64,000 bases of DNA from Hyperoodon ampullatus. Taxonomy: Eukaryota > Chordata > Mammalia > Artiodactyla > Ziphiidae. Below, piece by piece: positions 31,790 through 43,035 of this stretch (position 1 is its first letter; each line of letters starts with the position of its first letter). The translations under genes were made by a program, and so were the position numbers. The notes under the pieces are model-generated. The model had not been told where the DNA came from. It worked only from the letters and a program-made list of their open reading frames with translations, and searched no databases. The stretch is from the NCBI GenBank assembly GCA_949752795.1, contig OX457058.1, positions 34,102,587 to 34,166,586 on the forward strand, given 5' to 3'.

Positions 31790-32180
31790 AGGAAGGGACA
31801 ACCAGGTCTCACCCATATCTGATTTTTCTGTTCTTCGTGGACACATGGGGGAGACTGTATTTCCCAGCACCTTTGTGATTAGTCCAGGTCCTGTGCCTGG
31901 TTCTAATGACATGTGAACCAAAGTAAAATGGTCTATATATATAGACCATTTAAGAGCTGTTATAACCCATCTACACGTCTTATCTCCTTTGGCAGTGACC
32001 ACGGAGGTTATGGGCTGACATGGCAGAGCCACAGATGGAAGTAAGTTGGATCTCTGCGTCACTACACAGAGAAGAGCTTCCCTGGAACATCACCGGAACC
32101 ACATAAGTCTCGGATATGAGCCAGATACTAATTTTTATTGTGTTGAACACAGCTTCTTTAATGATGATGCTCACAGACCC
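31790..32180 (+). repeat. Possible ancient LTR-like repeat with a 26-bp palindrome
   Basis: Landmarks such as catgtgaaccaaagt, ggcagagccacagatggaag and ttttattgtgttgaacaca resemble a common mammalian LTR or MER repeat, but I cannot name it. It contains a perfect palindrome at 31926-31951. Confidence 0.4.
31926..31951. repeat. Perfect 26-bp palindrome
   Basis: AAATGGTCTATAT followed immediately by its exact reverse complement. The arms are 13 bp with no spacer, and the central 10 bp are alternating TA. The symmetry stops after one more base on each side. Confidence 0.97.
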
Positions 32181-33590
32181 GAGACTTAATGTATAATATC
32201 TACTATGTAATCACAATGTAATTATGTAGTAGTCTTTATTGATATGATTGATGATCTATTTTGTAATAAAAATCTCCTGAAGAATATTGGCTGAAGGAAT
32301 GACAATCCCTGAGAGAATTACAGCCTTGTTTCAGACCTTTTCGTAAGTCCTCGAAGCAGACCTTTCTGGTTTTTCTAATTCCAGTGGCCAGCCTAAAACT
32401 TTCAGTGTCATTCTCACGTATTCGGACCTCTGTTCTTTCCTGTTGCTCGATGATCTTCCTATAAATTGTATAGGAAATGAAGCAAATGCAATTACAGTGT
32501 CCGCCAGCCCTGATGCAGATAAATAGGTGGAAGTCTAGCCAAGTGTCTTCCCAAGGCAGCCCTCGGTGTCTGTTACTCAGAACAGAACAGAAGTAGGCTA
32601 TCTATCGCAGTCCTGCCTTGTTCTAAAGATATCATTAGCTCCTGGAGAACAGGGATCACGAGAAAGCCATTTCAAATGAAAACACAAGTCAACACAAACA
32701 AAGCTGCTTTGGGAATAGAGCTCTAAATTTGCATTAGAATTCTGACTTCCCAGTGAATAATCTATTGACTCTTTAGGCCACAGCCAACCTTTCATTATAA
32801 CTTTCCTCATCTCTGTGTCACAGGAGACCTCATCTCCAGGCTGGGGCTGGGTCCCTTCATATGGTAGAGGCACGACCAGGCATATTGGGAGGGCTGGTTG
32901 CATGGACCAGTCCGAGATTTATCTACATGAGAAACTGAATGATTAGATGGTTTGGAACAGACTGCCCGTCTTTCAGAATGACATCTCCAAGCTACTCTTT
33001 AAGTTTACAGGTTGTAGAAATGAACTCTTTTCAAGGGAGGAGTTGAAATAAAGAGTAAGTGAACTAACTCCTTTGTTCTTCTGTTTTTTTGTCTAATAAT
33101 ATGAGAATAAAAGCAAGGCCTTTCTTTGACCTAGCCCATGACAAAATGCAAGTGGAGAAAGGATTCTCCCCAATGTCTTCACTTTTAAGGCAATAGGAAT
33201 GAAAAACAAAGAACTTTCCCATCTAGGCTGGGTAGATACAAAGAAGAGTTTTAATGTGTGTTTGGACAGCAGGTCAGTACTTGAAGACTGAGGTACTCCA
33301 GGAAAACCTGGGAGCCACTATAGAGATGTCAGTGCCAGAAGGCCACACAGGAACATTGGAAGATGACAGCTTTTGAAAGAGTCCAAGGATTCCAATCCTT
33401 TAAGCCAGAAGGCAGGATTCTCCCCATCCTTCTTTCACACTTTGAGACTTTGTTATGCGTTAGCCCCCTATTTCCTAACCCCACCTCCTGGGCCCTTTGA
33501 TCCTCACACACTCTGACTTTACTAACCATCACTGTCCATGTAACTATGATCTGGCATCGAAAATGGACACCTCCTACAACCAATTCTTTT
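32181..33590. other. Intergenic, single-copy
   Basis: No gene, RNA or repeat is recognised. Confidence 0.45.
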
Positions 33591-33652
33591 CATGATCCTT
33601 ATTATTTTAGCTGGTGTGTAATAAACAGTATGGCTGACCCTTGCCCCTATAG

Positions 33653-33753
33653 CTCTAAACGTTTGGAATTTCTTGCATAATAGGAATGTCTTTGTTATTA
33701 AGGTAGGTAGACTCTAAACCTTTGGAATTTCTTGCATGATAGAAGTATCTCTG
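33653..33753 (+). repeat. 59-bp tandem duplication
   Basis: ctctaaacgtttggaatttc at 33653 recurs as ctctaaacctttggaatttc at 33712. The unit is 59 bp, and the second unit is cut by the SINE at 33754. Confidence 0.85.
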
Positions 33754-33987
33754 GGGACTTCCCTGGTGGCACAGTGGTTAAGACTCTGTGCTCCCAATGC
33801 AGGGGGTCTGGGTTTGATCCCTGGTTAGGGAACTAGATCCCACATGCATGCGGCAACTGAGAGTTCACATGCCACAACTAAGGAGCCCTCAAGCCACAAC
33901 TAAGGAGCACGCCTGCCACAACTAAGACCTGGCACAACCAAATAAATAAATGAGTAACTGACTGAAAGAATGAATGAATAAATAAAT
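33754..33987 (+). mobile_element. Older tRNA-Glu-type SINE
   Basis: Starts ggggacttccctggtggcac and ends in an AATA-rich tail. The body differs from the young CHR copies (ccacaactaaggagccctc). The target duplication aagtatctMtg is at 33743-33753 and 33988-33998. Confidence 0.88.
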
Positions 33988-34560
33988 AAGTATCTATGTT
34001 ATTTATGGGGCCACATTTGATAGTTTATGCTAAGCAGATGACTCAGGAAGGGGGCTGGTCCTGTAAGAAAGACCAGCTGTGTGATTAAGTGGGGTGAAGA
34101 TTTGAGGCAGGTAATATCAGCCCAATTTCTCAGGAGGGCAGCGGGGCTGGAGGTTAAGTTCAACCATATGGCCAATGATTCAATCGATCATGCCTACATA
34201 ATGAAACCCCAATAAACACTCTGGGCACCAAAGCTGGGGTAAGCTCTCCTTGTTGATAATATCCTGCATAATGTCACACACTGATGTGCTAAGAGGGTAA
34301 CTCTTAGACCCCACCATTCTGTAGGCATCCAGGACCCCATCCTGTGTATGTGGCACAGCTGAAATGTGTTTTGTACCATAGGAGGGGGGATATCCACATG
34401 GCATGGTTTGGATGGAGGCATGGGCACATTCTCACAACATAGACAGATGTTCTTCTCCTTGGATAATTGAAAGCAGTGATGGCTGTTCTCCATTTCTGGT
34501 CTTCCCTTGATGATGAAATGAAAGACAAACGGGCTCTAAGATTATACTGACTTGCGGTGC

Positions 34561-34872
34561 CTGCTCACTGTGCTGCTGGAGATCTTTGGATCTTATTCTC
34601 TCTTGTCAACCTTGTCCCTTCCTTCTCTGGCTCTCCCCCCGCTCCTGGTATCTAAAGGCAGGAAATAGCAACCCTTCCTATCATTTACTTAGACAAGTTG
34701 CCCATCTCAATGCCCTTGAGCTTTAGAATTTCACAGTCAAGTATCTGCAACCTTTGTCTTCTGGTTCTGTAGTGAAGGACTGATGTCTCATTGTCTGGCC
34801 TTGTCAGTGGCGGGGGTTATGCAGGAAAGTACAGTAGAGTCCAGGATACAAGTGATGGAAACTAGGTGATCC

Positions 34873-34938
<66 letters not shown>

Positions 34939-35044
34939 GATGTACACAGACTCATTTTCCTTTCCAGATACTGAAGCCCAGTGATAACAAGGCCACATTG
35001 AGAAGACAACTCCTGCCACCTTGGACTTGGAGAGACTTACGTCA
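34561..35044. other. Intergenic with a long GT microsatellite
   Basis: Single-copy apart from the microsatellite at 34875-34936. Confidence 0.5.
34875..34936. repeat. (GT)31 microsatellite
   Basis: 62 bp of uninterrupted GT dinucleotide, the longest simple repeat in the window and likely to be polymorphic. Confidence 0.97.
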
Positions 35045-35058
35045 GAATACTGAAGCTA

Positions 35059-35386
35059 GGACTTCCCTGATGGCACAATGGTTAAGAATCCGCCTGCCAA
35101 TGCAGGGGACACAGGTTTGAGCCCTGGTCTGGGAAGATCCCACATGCCACGGAGCAGCTAAGCCTATGCACCACAACTACTGAGCCTGCGCTCTAGAGCC
35201 TGTGAGCCACAACTACTGAAGCCCGCGTGCCTAGAGTCCGTGCTCTGCAACAAGAGAAGCCACTGCAATGAGAAGCCTGCGCACCGCAACACAGAGTAGC
35301 CCTCGCTCGCCGCAACTAGAGAAAGCCCGTGCACAGCAACGAAGACCCAACGCACCCAAAAATCGTCCAAAAAAAAAAAAAAAAAA
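35059..35386 (+). mobile_element. CHR SINE, long form
   Basis: Starts ggacttccctgatggcacaa and ends aaaaatcgtcc plus an A-run. The target duplication gaatactRaagcta is at 35045-35058 and 35387-35400. Confidence 0.96.
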
Positions 35387-35774
35387 GAATACTAAAGCTA
35401 GACTTTCCCTCTTCACATTCACAATCCCCGATTGGGAAGATCTTTCCCTGTAGTAATCAACTGATACCAGACCTTGTCCTACTCAGCGGGTGTGGGTAGG
35501 TAGGAGGGATACCTGAAACTTTTAGGGGCTCCCATCCTGAAGACATGACCTTTAAGGCCAGAAAGAAAGCGATGCTCCCCACCCTTTTGCTGCACGCTGG
35601 CCCTACTGCTCAGCCCATTACCCCATCCCATTCAGTGGGATGTCCAGGACACGCTGAGTTACCTTGTTAAGGAGACTAAATGGTGCTGTCACCTTCATCC
35701 CATAAGAAACTACTCAATTTGAACTCTTCCAAATCCAGGCTAAACTCCTGAATAAGTCTGGCCCTACGTGGTCC

Positions 35775-35960
35775 CCTGCTCTGTGGCCCTCTTCATAGGC
35801 AGTTCACATCACAGCTGTTTATTTCTTCAAGATCAGCAGGAGAATCTCTCCTTCCTGTCTGCTGAAAACAGGCTCTACGACCTCTATGTGACCCCTCCAT
35901 TTTATAGATGGGGCCAGAGGCTGGACTAGAAGTGAATTAAGGTATTCATCCTAAAATTGT
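35775..35960 (-). repeat. Old LTR fragment and MIR relic
   Basis: tgtggccctcttcataggc to ctgtctgctgaaaac is about 80% identical by eye to 37205-37300, so it belongs to the same old LTR-like family. A MIR-like piece (ccattttatagatggg) follows. Confidence 0.5.
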
Positions 35961-36224
35961 TGAGTACAGAAATTCCAGGAGCTGGGATGCTTTCCAGGAC
36001 TAGGATAGTCTCCATCTTGTGGCTAAATTCAGCTCTGCAATCACTCTTACTACTGTGCATCCTAAAAGTCAACTTAAGAGGAGCAGCTTAGCTGTCAATG
36101 TCTTCCAAGAGAAACATAAACACAGCTTGTTAGCTTCAATTGAGCAGGGCAGGTTTCATTCACCCATTTGGAAGGGGATTTCAACTTGTACAGTGAACTA
36201 TGCAGAGATATCTATTCATTCTTT
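35961..36224. other. Intergenic
   Basis: Nothing recognised. Confidence 0.45.
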
Positions 36225-36880
36225 TACTCAGGGGAGGGCCTACTATGTGCTGGGAAGTGTAGATACATTGGTACACGGCACAGTCCCTGCACCCAGTGAG
36301 TTCACAGTCTAGTGGGGCAGTTGTGCAGACAGGGACATACAGGGTGTTAGATGCTATGCAAGTAGGGTGTGCTCTGGAACACCTGGGATACCTGGAGACT
36401 CCAGTGGGTATTGTAGAACAGGAGGCATCTGAGCAGATACCTCAAGGAGGTGTAGGTATTAGCCAGGGGAAGTGCACTGGGATGGAAGAGAGAGTGGCTG
36501 ATCATTACATACGAGGTAAGAGTGGGTAGAATTTTAAATAGGAACAAAATCTTAGACCACAATGTAAATTACTACCAGGAGCTTCGATTTTGTCCTGAGC
36601 ATCAACATTTAAGTCATATGCATTTAGAAAGAACACCCTGGTGTCCTAGGACATGGATTGGGAGGGCAGGGTAAGGTTCAAAGCTAACATGGGCCCATCT
36701 AAGATAGTGACAGGAGGGATGGAGAGAAGGATACAGAGGTGGATTAGATGTAGGCCATGACAAGGTCCTAGGTGCTATTACGATAGTGGTAGCTAAAGTG
36801 GAATAAAGAATTTAAAAATTTATGGAAATTGAGATGGTCTGAGAATCTAAAAGGTCAGGACAATGGCTGGGTGGTTCTTG
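36225..36880 (+). repeat. Unclassified ancient interspersed repeat
   Basis: Contains gcctactatgtgctggg, cagtccctgcacccagtgag and ttcacagtctagtggggc, the same broad family as 9480-9955. It is diverged and the family is not assigned. Confidence 0.5.
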
Positions 36881-36924
36881 TGCAGGTTGACATCCGAGCT
36901 GCTAAACTGGGTGTCAAAGTTGCA

Positions 36925-37490
36925 TTAGTTTCCTATTCCATGTAGTTTCCTCTTCCACCACAAATCTAGTGGATTAAAACAACACCCATTTTTTATCTCA
37001 TAATTTCTGTAGGTCAGAAGTCAACTGGGCAATCTGAGCTCAACTGAGTTTCTTGCTCAGGGCATCACAAGGCTGAAATCAAGTGTCATTTGGGGCTGTG
37101 GTCTCATCTGCATCTTGGGGTGCTTTGGAAAGCTCATGTGGTTGTTGGCAGAATATAATTCCTTGCCGTTGTAGGAAAGAGGCCCTCCACTCCTCCGGTT
37201 CCCCTGCTGTGTGGCCCTTTCTGTAGGCTGTTCACATCACAGCTGCTTATTTCTTCAGGGTCAGCAGGGGAGTCCCTCCCTCCTGTCTGCTAAGATGGAG
37301 TTTTACATAATGTAATGCCATCATGGCAGGGCCATCCCATCACCCTTGCCATAGGACATGACATATCCAGAGAGTGTAATCCCATCCTAGCCACAAGTTC
37401 TGCCCACACTCAGAGGAAGGGTTACCCAGGGTGTGTGCACCAGGAGGTGGGATTCTTGGGAGCCATCTCAAGAATTCTGCCCACCACAGA
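36925..37490 (-). mobile_element. Old LTR-like repeat (MaLR-type appearance)
   Basis: Reverse-strand pattern beginning gcattagtttcctattcc, then atttctgtaggtcagaagtc, ending gaattctgcccaccaca. Similar in arrangement to 42525-43035. The subfamily is uncertain. Confidence 0.5.
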
Positions 37491-39180
37491 CGTCTTTGAG
37501 GGAGAGGGTAGTGAGGAGGGCAAGTCCTGAGGTAACAGCTGGGAAGAAGAGAGGAAACTCCAGGGCTTTCTGGTCTACCTGGGAGAAACAGCAGGCTCAC
37601 TGTGTGTGAAGGGCCCAAGCTCATTCACAACGGTGTAACTGTATGACAATTACCACTGTACCTCTGGGAGATGGGAGCTCAGTGGTTGAAAGCTGTAGCT
37701 CTTCTAAAGACTCTCAAATATCATGGTATCAGAATTGCAGAAAAAGTTAGAAGGCTGTGCAGACCTGCCCATCTTCCCTGGCTGTTCACGCCAGCATCTC
37801 TCTACTATTACAGGTGACCTTCTCAAGTCAGGTTATTCTCTGTTTCTTTCCATATCTCTCTTTCCAAAGGGAAAGTAATCTCCTAGGTAACCATCTGTGT
37901 CTTTGACTTGGATGTTTTCTACATCCAAATGTGAAATGAAGCTTTAAACCACATTAAGGAAATTTCTAGCATTAAAAACTAGGTATGACGTTTTAGGATT
38001 TGGGAGCCTCTGAAATGAAAGATTCAGTCTTTCTTCCTTTCCCTCTCTGTTGCCCAATTCCCTTTCTGTTTATAGCCAGGATTCATTATCACCTGCAGCA
38101 ACAGTGACTGGAGACAGGAAATATGAGGACCTGGGACACTTAGCTAGCTCATGAAATCAGCCGGATTACTCTTTGACTGTGCACTCAGATTCCAAGGACT
38201 GAGCTCCTGCTTTGTTCCTTGTGAAACGGCCCTTGCGTCCCATGTGCAATATCACATCTCCATCAAGGTCTCCTGTGCCTGCTGCCCTCCTGGGCTCTCT
38301 TTACCCCAGCACCGGGTCTTGCTGTGTCCCAAAGAATCCAAGCCCATGATGGGGGCCCCTGCATCTCACCAGACTCCTCTGAGGTTAGGTTGTGCCCCTG
38401 GGGGAGGGAGCTGCCTTCAGGCACTCTGAGGCTCATCTCCCACCAGATATGCAGAGCATCAATGTTAAGGGCAAATAAGTCAAGTGATGTTTGAGAGAAA
38501 ACTTTTAGATCAGGGCTTCCTAACTTGCACACTATAGTTTATTAGGGGCAGCTGTGGGACAAGGGGAAATATTACAGTAAGTGTTGGAGATTGACAAATC
38601 CAATAGCATACCAAAGGATCTGAGACTGTCCTATAGTAAAGAAGTCTTTACTAGTTTAATCCAATATTTTCCGAACTTTTCCATTATTTTGAGTAACTCT
38701 TTTTCCTATAAAGGAGTGGTCTCTAGAATACACTATTAGAAATGCTGTTTTGGACAAACTAACAAATTTTTAAAAAACACATTTCCTCCCAAATAACCCC
38801 CATGAAACAAGGAAAATCGGGGTGGGGGGAAATTTACTGTCTCCATTTTTAGGGAACTTAGAAAGCAGTTGAGACTGCACAGAAAACACACATACTGAAG
38901 AAAGAGAAAAAAATGCAGAGTAAAGAGACAGTCCAGTGCTAGCAGATCTCAGAAAGTAGCGGCAAGACCTCCCTCCTGAAAGTCAGAGGTGTGCCCTGAA
39001 GGGGAACACCATAGACACCTCATCTGCAGTAACAGATGCAGGAACTGCATTGAGCAAGGCTGGTGGCAGAAGCCCTCCTGGGCCTGATTTGGTTTGGAGA
39101 AGAAGAGGGAATGGGAATTTCAAGGTATCACACAGGAGAACCATAAGCACATGATGCAGCCAATTTCTAAGGTAGCAGAA
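37491..39180. other. Intergenic, single-copy
   Basis: No gene, RNA or clear repeat is recognised. Confidence 0.45.
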
Positions 39181-39203
39181 AAGGTGGAAGAAGTAGTAAG
39201 TCT

Positions 39204-39231
39204 TAAATAAATAAATAAATAAATAAATAAA
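39204..39231. repeat. (AAAT)n microsatellite
   Basis: About seven AAAT units. Confidence 0.9.
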
Positions 39232-39319
39232 AGAGCTGGTCTTAAAAAATGATTTCATGATGAAGAAAAAGCAAACTGGTGGAGCAGCCATATAACATTG
39301 TTTTTTAAAAGAAAAATAT

Positions 39320-39531
39320 GGGGCTTCCCTGGTGGTGCAGTGGTTGCAAGTCCGCCTGCCGATGCAGGGGATGCAGGTTCGTGCCCCGGTCCGGGAAGAT
39401 CCTACATGCCGCGGAGCGGCTGGGCCCGTGAGCCATGGCCCCTGAGCCTGCGCGTCCGGAGCCTGTGCTCCGCAACGGGAGAGGCCACAACAGTGAGAGG
39501 CCCACATACCGCAAAAAAAAAAAAAAAAAAA
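39320..39531 (+). mobile_element. CHR SINE, short form
   Basis: Starts ggggcttccctggtggtgca and ends with an A tail of 18-19 bases. The body is close to the consensus (ccgcggagcggctgggcccg). No clear target duplication is seen. Confidence 0.96.
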
Positions 39532-39589
39532 TTATAATCCAAGAAAGCATTCCTGAAACAAAATATGTGAAAGACACATCTTGTATCAG

Positions 39590-41060
39590 GGGAAAATGAC
39601 CTATGGGCAAAAACACAAGATATATCTGAATAAAAGTATTGCACCTTATAGATAAAGAAGGACTTTTTCAAGTGTCCAAGCAAAATAAAATCACTTATAG
39701 GTGGAAAAAAATTCAGGCTGGCTTCAGATTTGTCCATCGCAACCTTCAAAGCCAGAAGAGAGCATAACAAGACTTGTAGATGCTCAACAAAAGAAAGGAA
39801 AATGCAAGGATTTTATTTCCAAGTGAATTGTAATGCAGGTGTAAGGGCTACAGACATGCCTGTGGGTAATTAAGAGCTCAGACTCTTTTGAGGAAACCAC
39901 CAAAGGATGCATCTCAATGAAAAAAGAAACGGCTGAGCATACTATAACAGAAGGACCAGTGATGAGCAAGAAATATATTTAATTGTAGAACTAAGAGTAA
40001 ACTAATGCAGAAGTAAGGGTTTAGAGAAGAATAGAAATATTATATTTGCTGATATGTAATATTTGATATAAGCAACAGAATTGGATGAGAGAAATCGATT
40101 CAAGGTGGGGAGATAAAACAAGAATACTCAGCACCTAGTCTGTGAGAGTTTGGAACCAAAGAAATTAAGTTAAAGCTTAATTTAAATCAAGTAATCACAT
40201 TATTTAGTAGTTCAAAAGCAACAGGGAGAGATATAATATTATAAACTAAAATGGGGTTGTAGGAAAGGGAGTGCGGGAAAGGAAAAAGAAACTTGCTAAT
40301 TTATCACTTTTTGTTCTCATTGAATCTAAAGAAATCAAGACATGATGGTATTCAATGATGTCATATAGGTAACCACTAGAACTCACATACAAACCTTTAG
40401 AAATACAGGTTTCCCCTGATACCTGAAAGCACCAAGTAGAGCCTTCCTATGAAACCTTTCTCAAGCTGAAGTGGTGTAAAGTGAAGAGTGTCCCCCACTT
40501 TCCAAAAGTTCAAGTGTAGGTCTTTTCAAAGACCTACATTAGTATGGCAATGGCTTTTTCGGTATAAGTAAAAATCCTCTTCGAATTTCTCTCCAGGTAC
40601 TAATGCAAGGTCTTTCGTAAAAGCCAAGTGGCATAAAGCAAGCTTTCAGAAAGAGGGATATACCTGTATTAGAAAACCAAACACACACACTCCACATAGC
40701 AAAAGACTTTTAAAATGATAAAACAGGAACTGTAACAGAAAAGAATATGACAGAACTGAGACAAAACATGTCATATAAATAACTACTAATGGGTTTAACT
40801 AATCTATAAGGAGAAAAATACTTTGTTGGATCAAAAGCAAAATGCGGCTCCCCTCTGTTTATAAGAGACATACCCAAAACGACGCAATGGAGAAAGGTTG
40901 AAAGGAAAAGATGGGCAAATGTATACAAGGCAAATTTAAACAAAACCAAACAGGAGTGGCAGTCACAAGACCAGAATAGGTGGTATTTAGTCCATAAAAC
41001 ATTCCATGGGAGGGAGAAGTGCATATCACAACTCTGAAGTTGAGCAGGGTTAATGCAGGA
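39590..41060 (+). mobile_element. Old L1 internal fragment, interrupted by a MITE
   Basis: L1M-type landmarks: ccttcaaagccagaagagag near 39747, and ORF2 endonuclease-region text at 40850-41010 (ataagagacatacccaaaac, ggagtggcagtcacaagacc). The frames are broken throughout. The MITE at 40406-40666 splits it. Confidence 0.6.
40406..40666 (+). mobile_element. Tigger-like MITE with internal hairpin
   Basis: 261 bp flanked by TA (40404-40405 and 40667-40668). The ends CAGGTTTCCCC and GGGATATACCTG are imperfect inverted repeats. There is a perfect internal hairpin at 40515-40538 with 11-bp arms and a 2-bp loop. It has no coding capacity. Confidence 0.75.
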
Positions 41061-41435
41061 AACCATTCTCATACCTCATGAGTGAGGCCAGCAGAATCCT
41101 GTTTCAGGACGGCTGTTTACCTTGAGCTGTGAGGAGTGTAGATCTCTTGAAGTGATAAAACGCCTTCTTTGTGATATACAGTTTTGGAAAGAAAGCAGAT
41201 CATTAAAGCTGGTGCTGGAAGACAAGAAAAAGAGTCTCAAGAAAGTGTTAAAATGTGGCGGACCCAGGGGTAGGGCTGAACCAGTTGGTTTTTACCTTTC
41301 TTAGCAGATAAAAGTTTTGAATTTTATTAAATTGTGGCTAGATTTTTGGCTAGAAGATGAAAGGTGGAGAACTAAGATATTAAGACTAGTATAAAACAGA
41401 CCTATGCAAAGGACAGAGAGATAAATGATGCTATC

Positions 41436-42180
41436 TTGCCATTTGGCAAAAAGGACTTAAATAATATACTGTATGGATGGAGCATAAATTATTTCACCCA
41501 TATATTATTTCTACAATTTAATTTTTTTTGCTGTTATAAAAATTCTACTGAGGACATTTTTGTGGCTAAAGTTGAATGTTACACGTGTTCATTATTATTT
41601 CCTAAGGATAAATTCCTAAAGGTAGGATAGCTGATTCAACAGAATGCATATTTTAAAGAGATTTGATATTGATCACAAGTTGTACTCCAAAAAGTCTGCA
41701 CCAGGACTTCCCTGTGGTCCAGTGGTTAAGACTTTGCCTTCCAATGCAGGGGGTGTGGGTTTGATCCTTGGTCGGGGAGCTAAGATCCCACATGCCTCAC
41801 AGGCAAAAAAGTCAAAACATAAAACAGAAGCAATACTGTAACAAATTCAATAAAGACTTTAAAAATGGCCCACATCAAAAAAAAAAATCTTAAAAAAACT
41901 CTGCACCAATTTACTTCTCAGTAAGCAATTTATGAGAGTGAACATTTATTTCTGAAATATCAGGCAACGATTTTAATCTCGGATGGACAATTTGTTAGGT
42001 GAAAATGCAATCATGGTGTAGTTTAAATTTGCATTTGTTTGATTATTAGTAGGTAAACTAACCATATAATGTCTTATATATTCATTAGCTAATTATGTTT
42101 CTTCATTGTGTATGTCCTTTTATTATTGGGGCAATTGTTTTTTAAATTTATTCTTACTTGGTTGACCATCTTTGGCAGGA
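41436..42180 (-). mobile_element. Old L1 3' region, interrupted by a SINE
   Basis: Reverse-strand L1M landmarks on both sides of the SINE: ctaaaggtaggatagctgat before it, and ctgcaccaatttacttctca, gcaatttatgagagtgaaca after it. Confidence 0.65.
41704..41899 (+). mobile_element. Older tRNA-Glu-type SINE
   Basis: ggacttccctgtggtccagt at the start and ttcaataaagactttaaaaa near the end, as in the older artiodactyl-wide subfamily. The target duplication tctgcacca is at 41695-41703 and 41900-41908. Confidence 0.92.
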
Positions 42181-42524
42181 CCTAACTATTAATGCTTAGT
42201 TGTCCACAGTCTCTCCACGCCTGTGACTCACCTCAGTCTACAAAGAGAATCCTCAGTGGCAAAGCCCATTTTCTCCCTTCCTACACTCAGCCTCTTCTAG
42301 CTCTTAGAGCCTCTCTCTTTTTGACCAGTTCCTAGATTTTTGTGTGTGTGCTGCAGAATAAAAATTTACATGGAGAAGGATGTCCTGGAGCATAGAGGAG
42401 CAGGGAGAAGTACTGAGGGATGGGCTTCGGCAATCTACATGATGAAGATAATGGGTAGGATAGGAAGTTGCAGCAGAGATTTGAGTGTGTTTTGGTTAAA
42501 AAAATCAGGGAATTGGGGAGTGTG

Positions 42525-43035
42525 TTAGTTTCCTATGGCTGCTGTAACAAATTACCACACACTTGATAGCTTTAAAAAAACACATTTATTCTCTTACAGT
42601 TCTGGAGGTCAGAAGTCCAAAATCAGTTTCACTGAACCTAAATCAAGGTGTTTGCATGTCCACCCTCCCTCCAGAGCATCTGGGGGGAGAATTTTCTCCT
42701 TATCTTTTCCAGCTTTTAGAGCTGTGTTCCTTTATTTCTTGGCTTATGTCCACTTCTTTCATGTTCAAAGCCAGCAGGGTAGCATCTAGTTTCAGTCCTT
42801 ACCTTGCCTTATTCTTCTGTGTCTAATGCCCCTCTGCCTCACTCCTATAAGGATACCTGTTGTCACGTCGGACTCACCTGAACAATCCAGAATAATCTCC
42901 CTATCTCAACGTCCTTTAGGTAATCACATCTGCAAAATCCCTTTTGCCATATAAGGTCCAGGGATTTGCCATTACGTATTCCAGTGACTAGGACCTGGAT
43001 ATCTTTGGGGATTATGATTCAGTCTATTACGGGGT
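42525..43035 (-). mobile_element. Old LTR-like repeat (MaLR-type appearance)
   Basis: Begins gtgttagtttcctatggctg and ctgtaacaaattaccacaca, continues ttacagttctggaggtcag and ends near ggatatctttggggatta. The subfamily is uncertain. Confidence 0.6.

Larger units (their letters stand above)
33600..34560 (+). mobile_element. ERVL-type LTR relic, interrupted by a SINE
   Basis: Landmarks of an old ERVL LTR: gtgattaagtggggtgaaga, aaccatatggccaatgattc, atcatgcctacataatgaaa and ccccaataaacac (a polyadenylation-like signal at about 34211). A CHR-type SINE at 33754-33987 and a 59-bp tandem duplication at 33653-33753 lie near its left end. Its boundaries are approximate. Confidence 0.55.

Noticed and set aside
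34875..34936. CRISPR-like or array-like direct repeats
   Set aside because: Only a dinucleotide microsatellite; the organism is a mammal and no spaced repeat array exists.
39320..39531. tRNA-like A and B boxes in this and the other CHR SINEs
   Set aside because: They are the tRNA-Glu-derived heads of SINEs, not tRNA genes; no functional tRNA fold was found.
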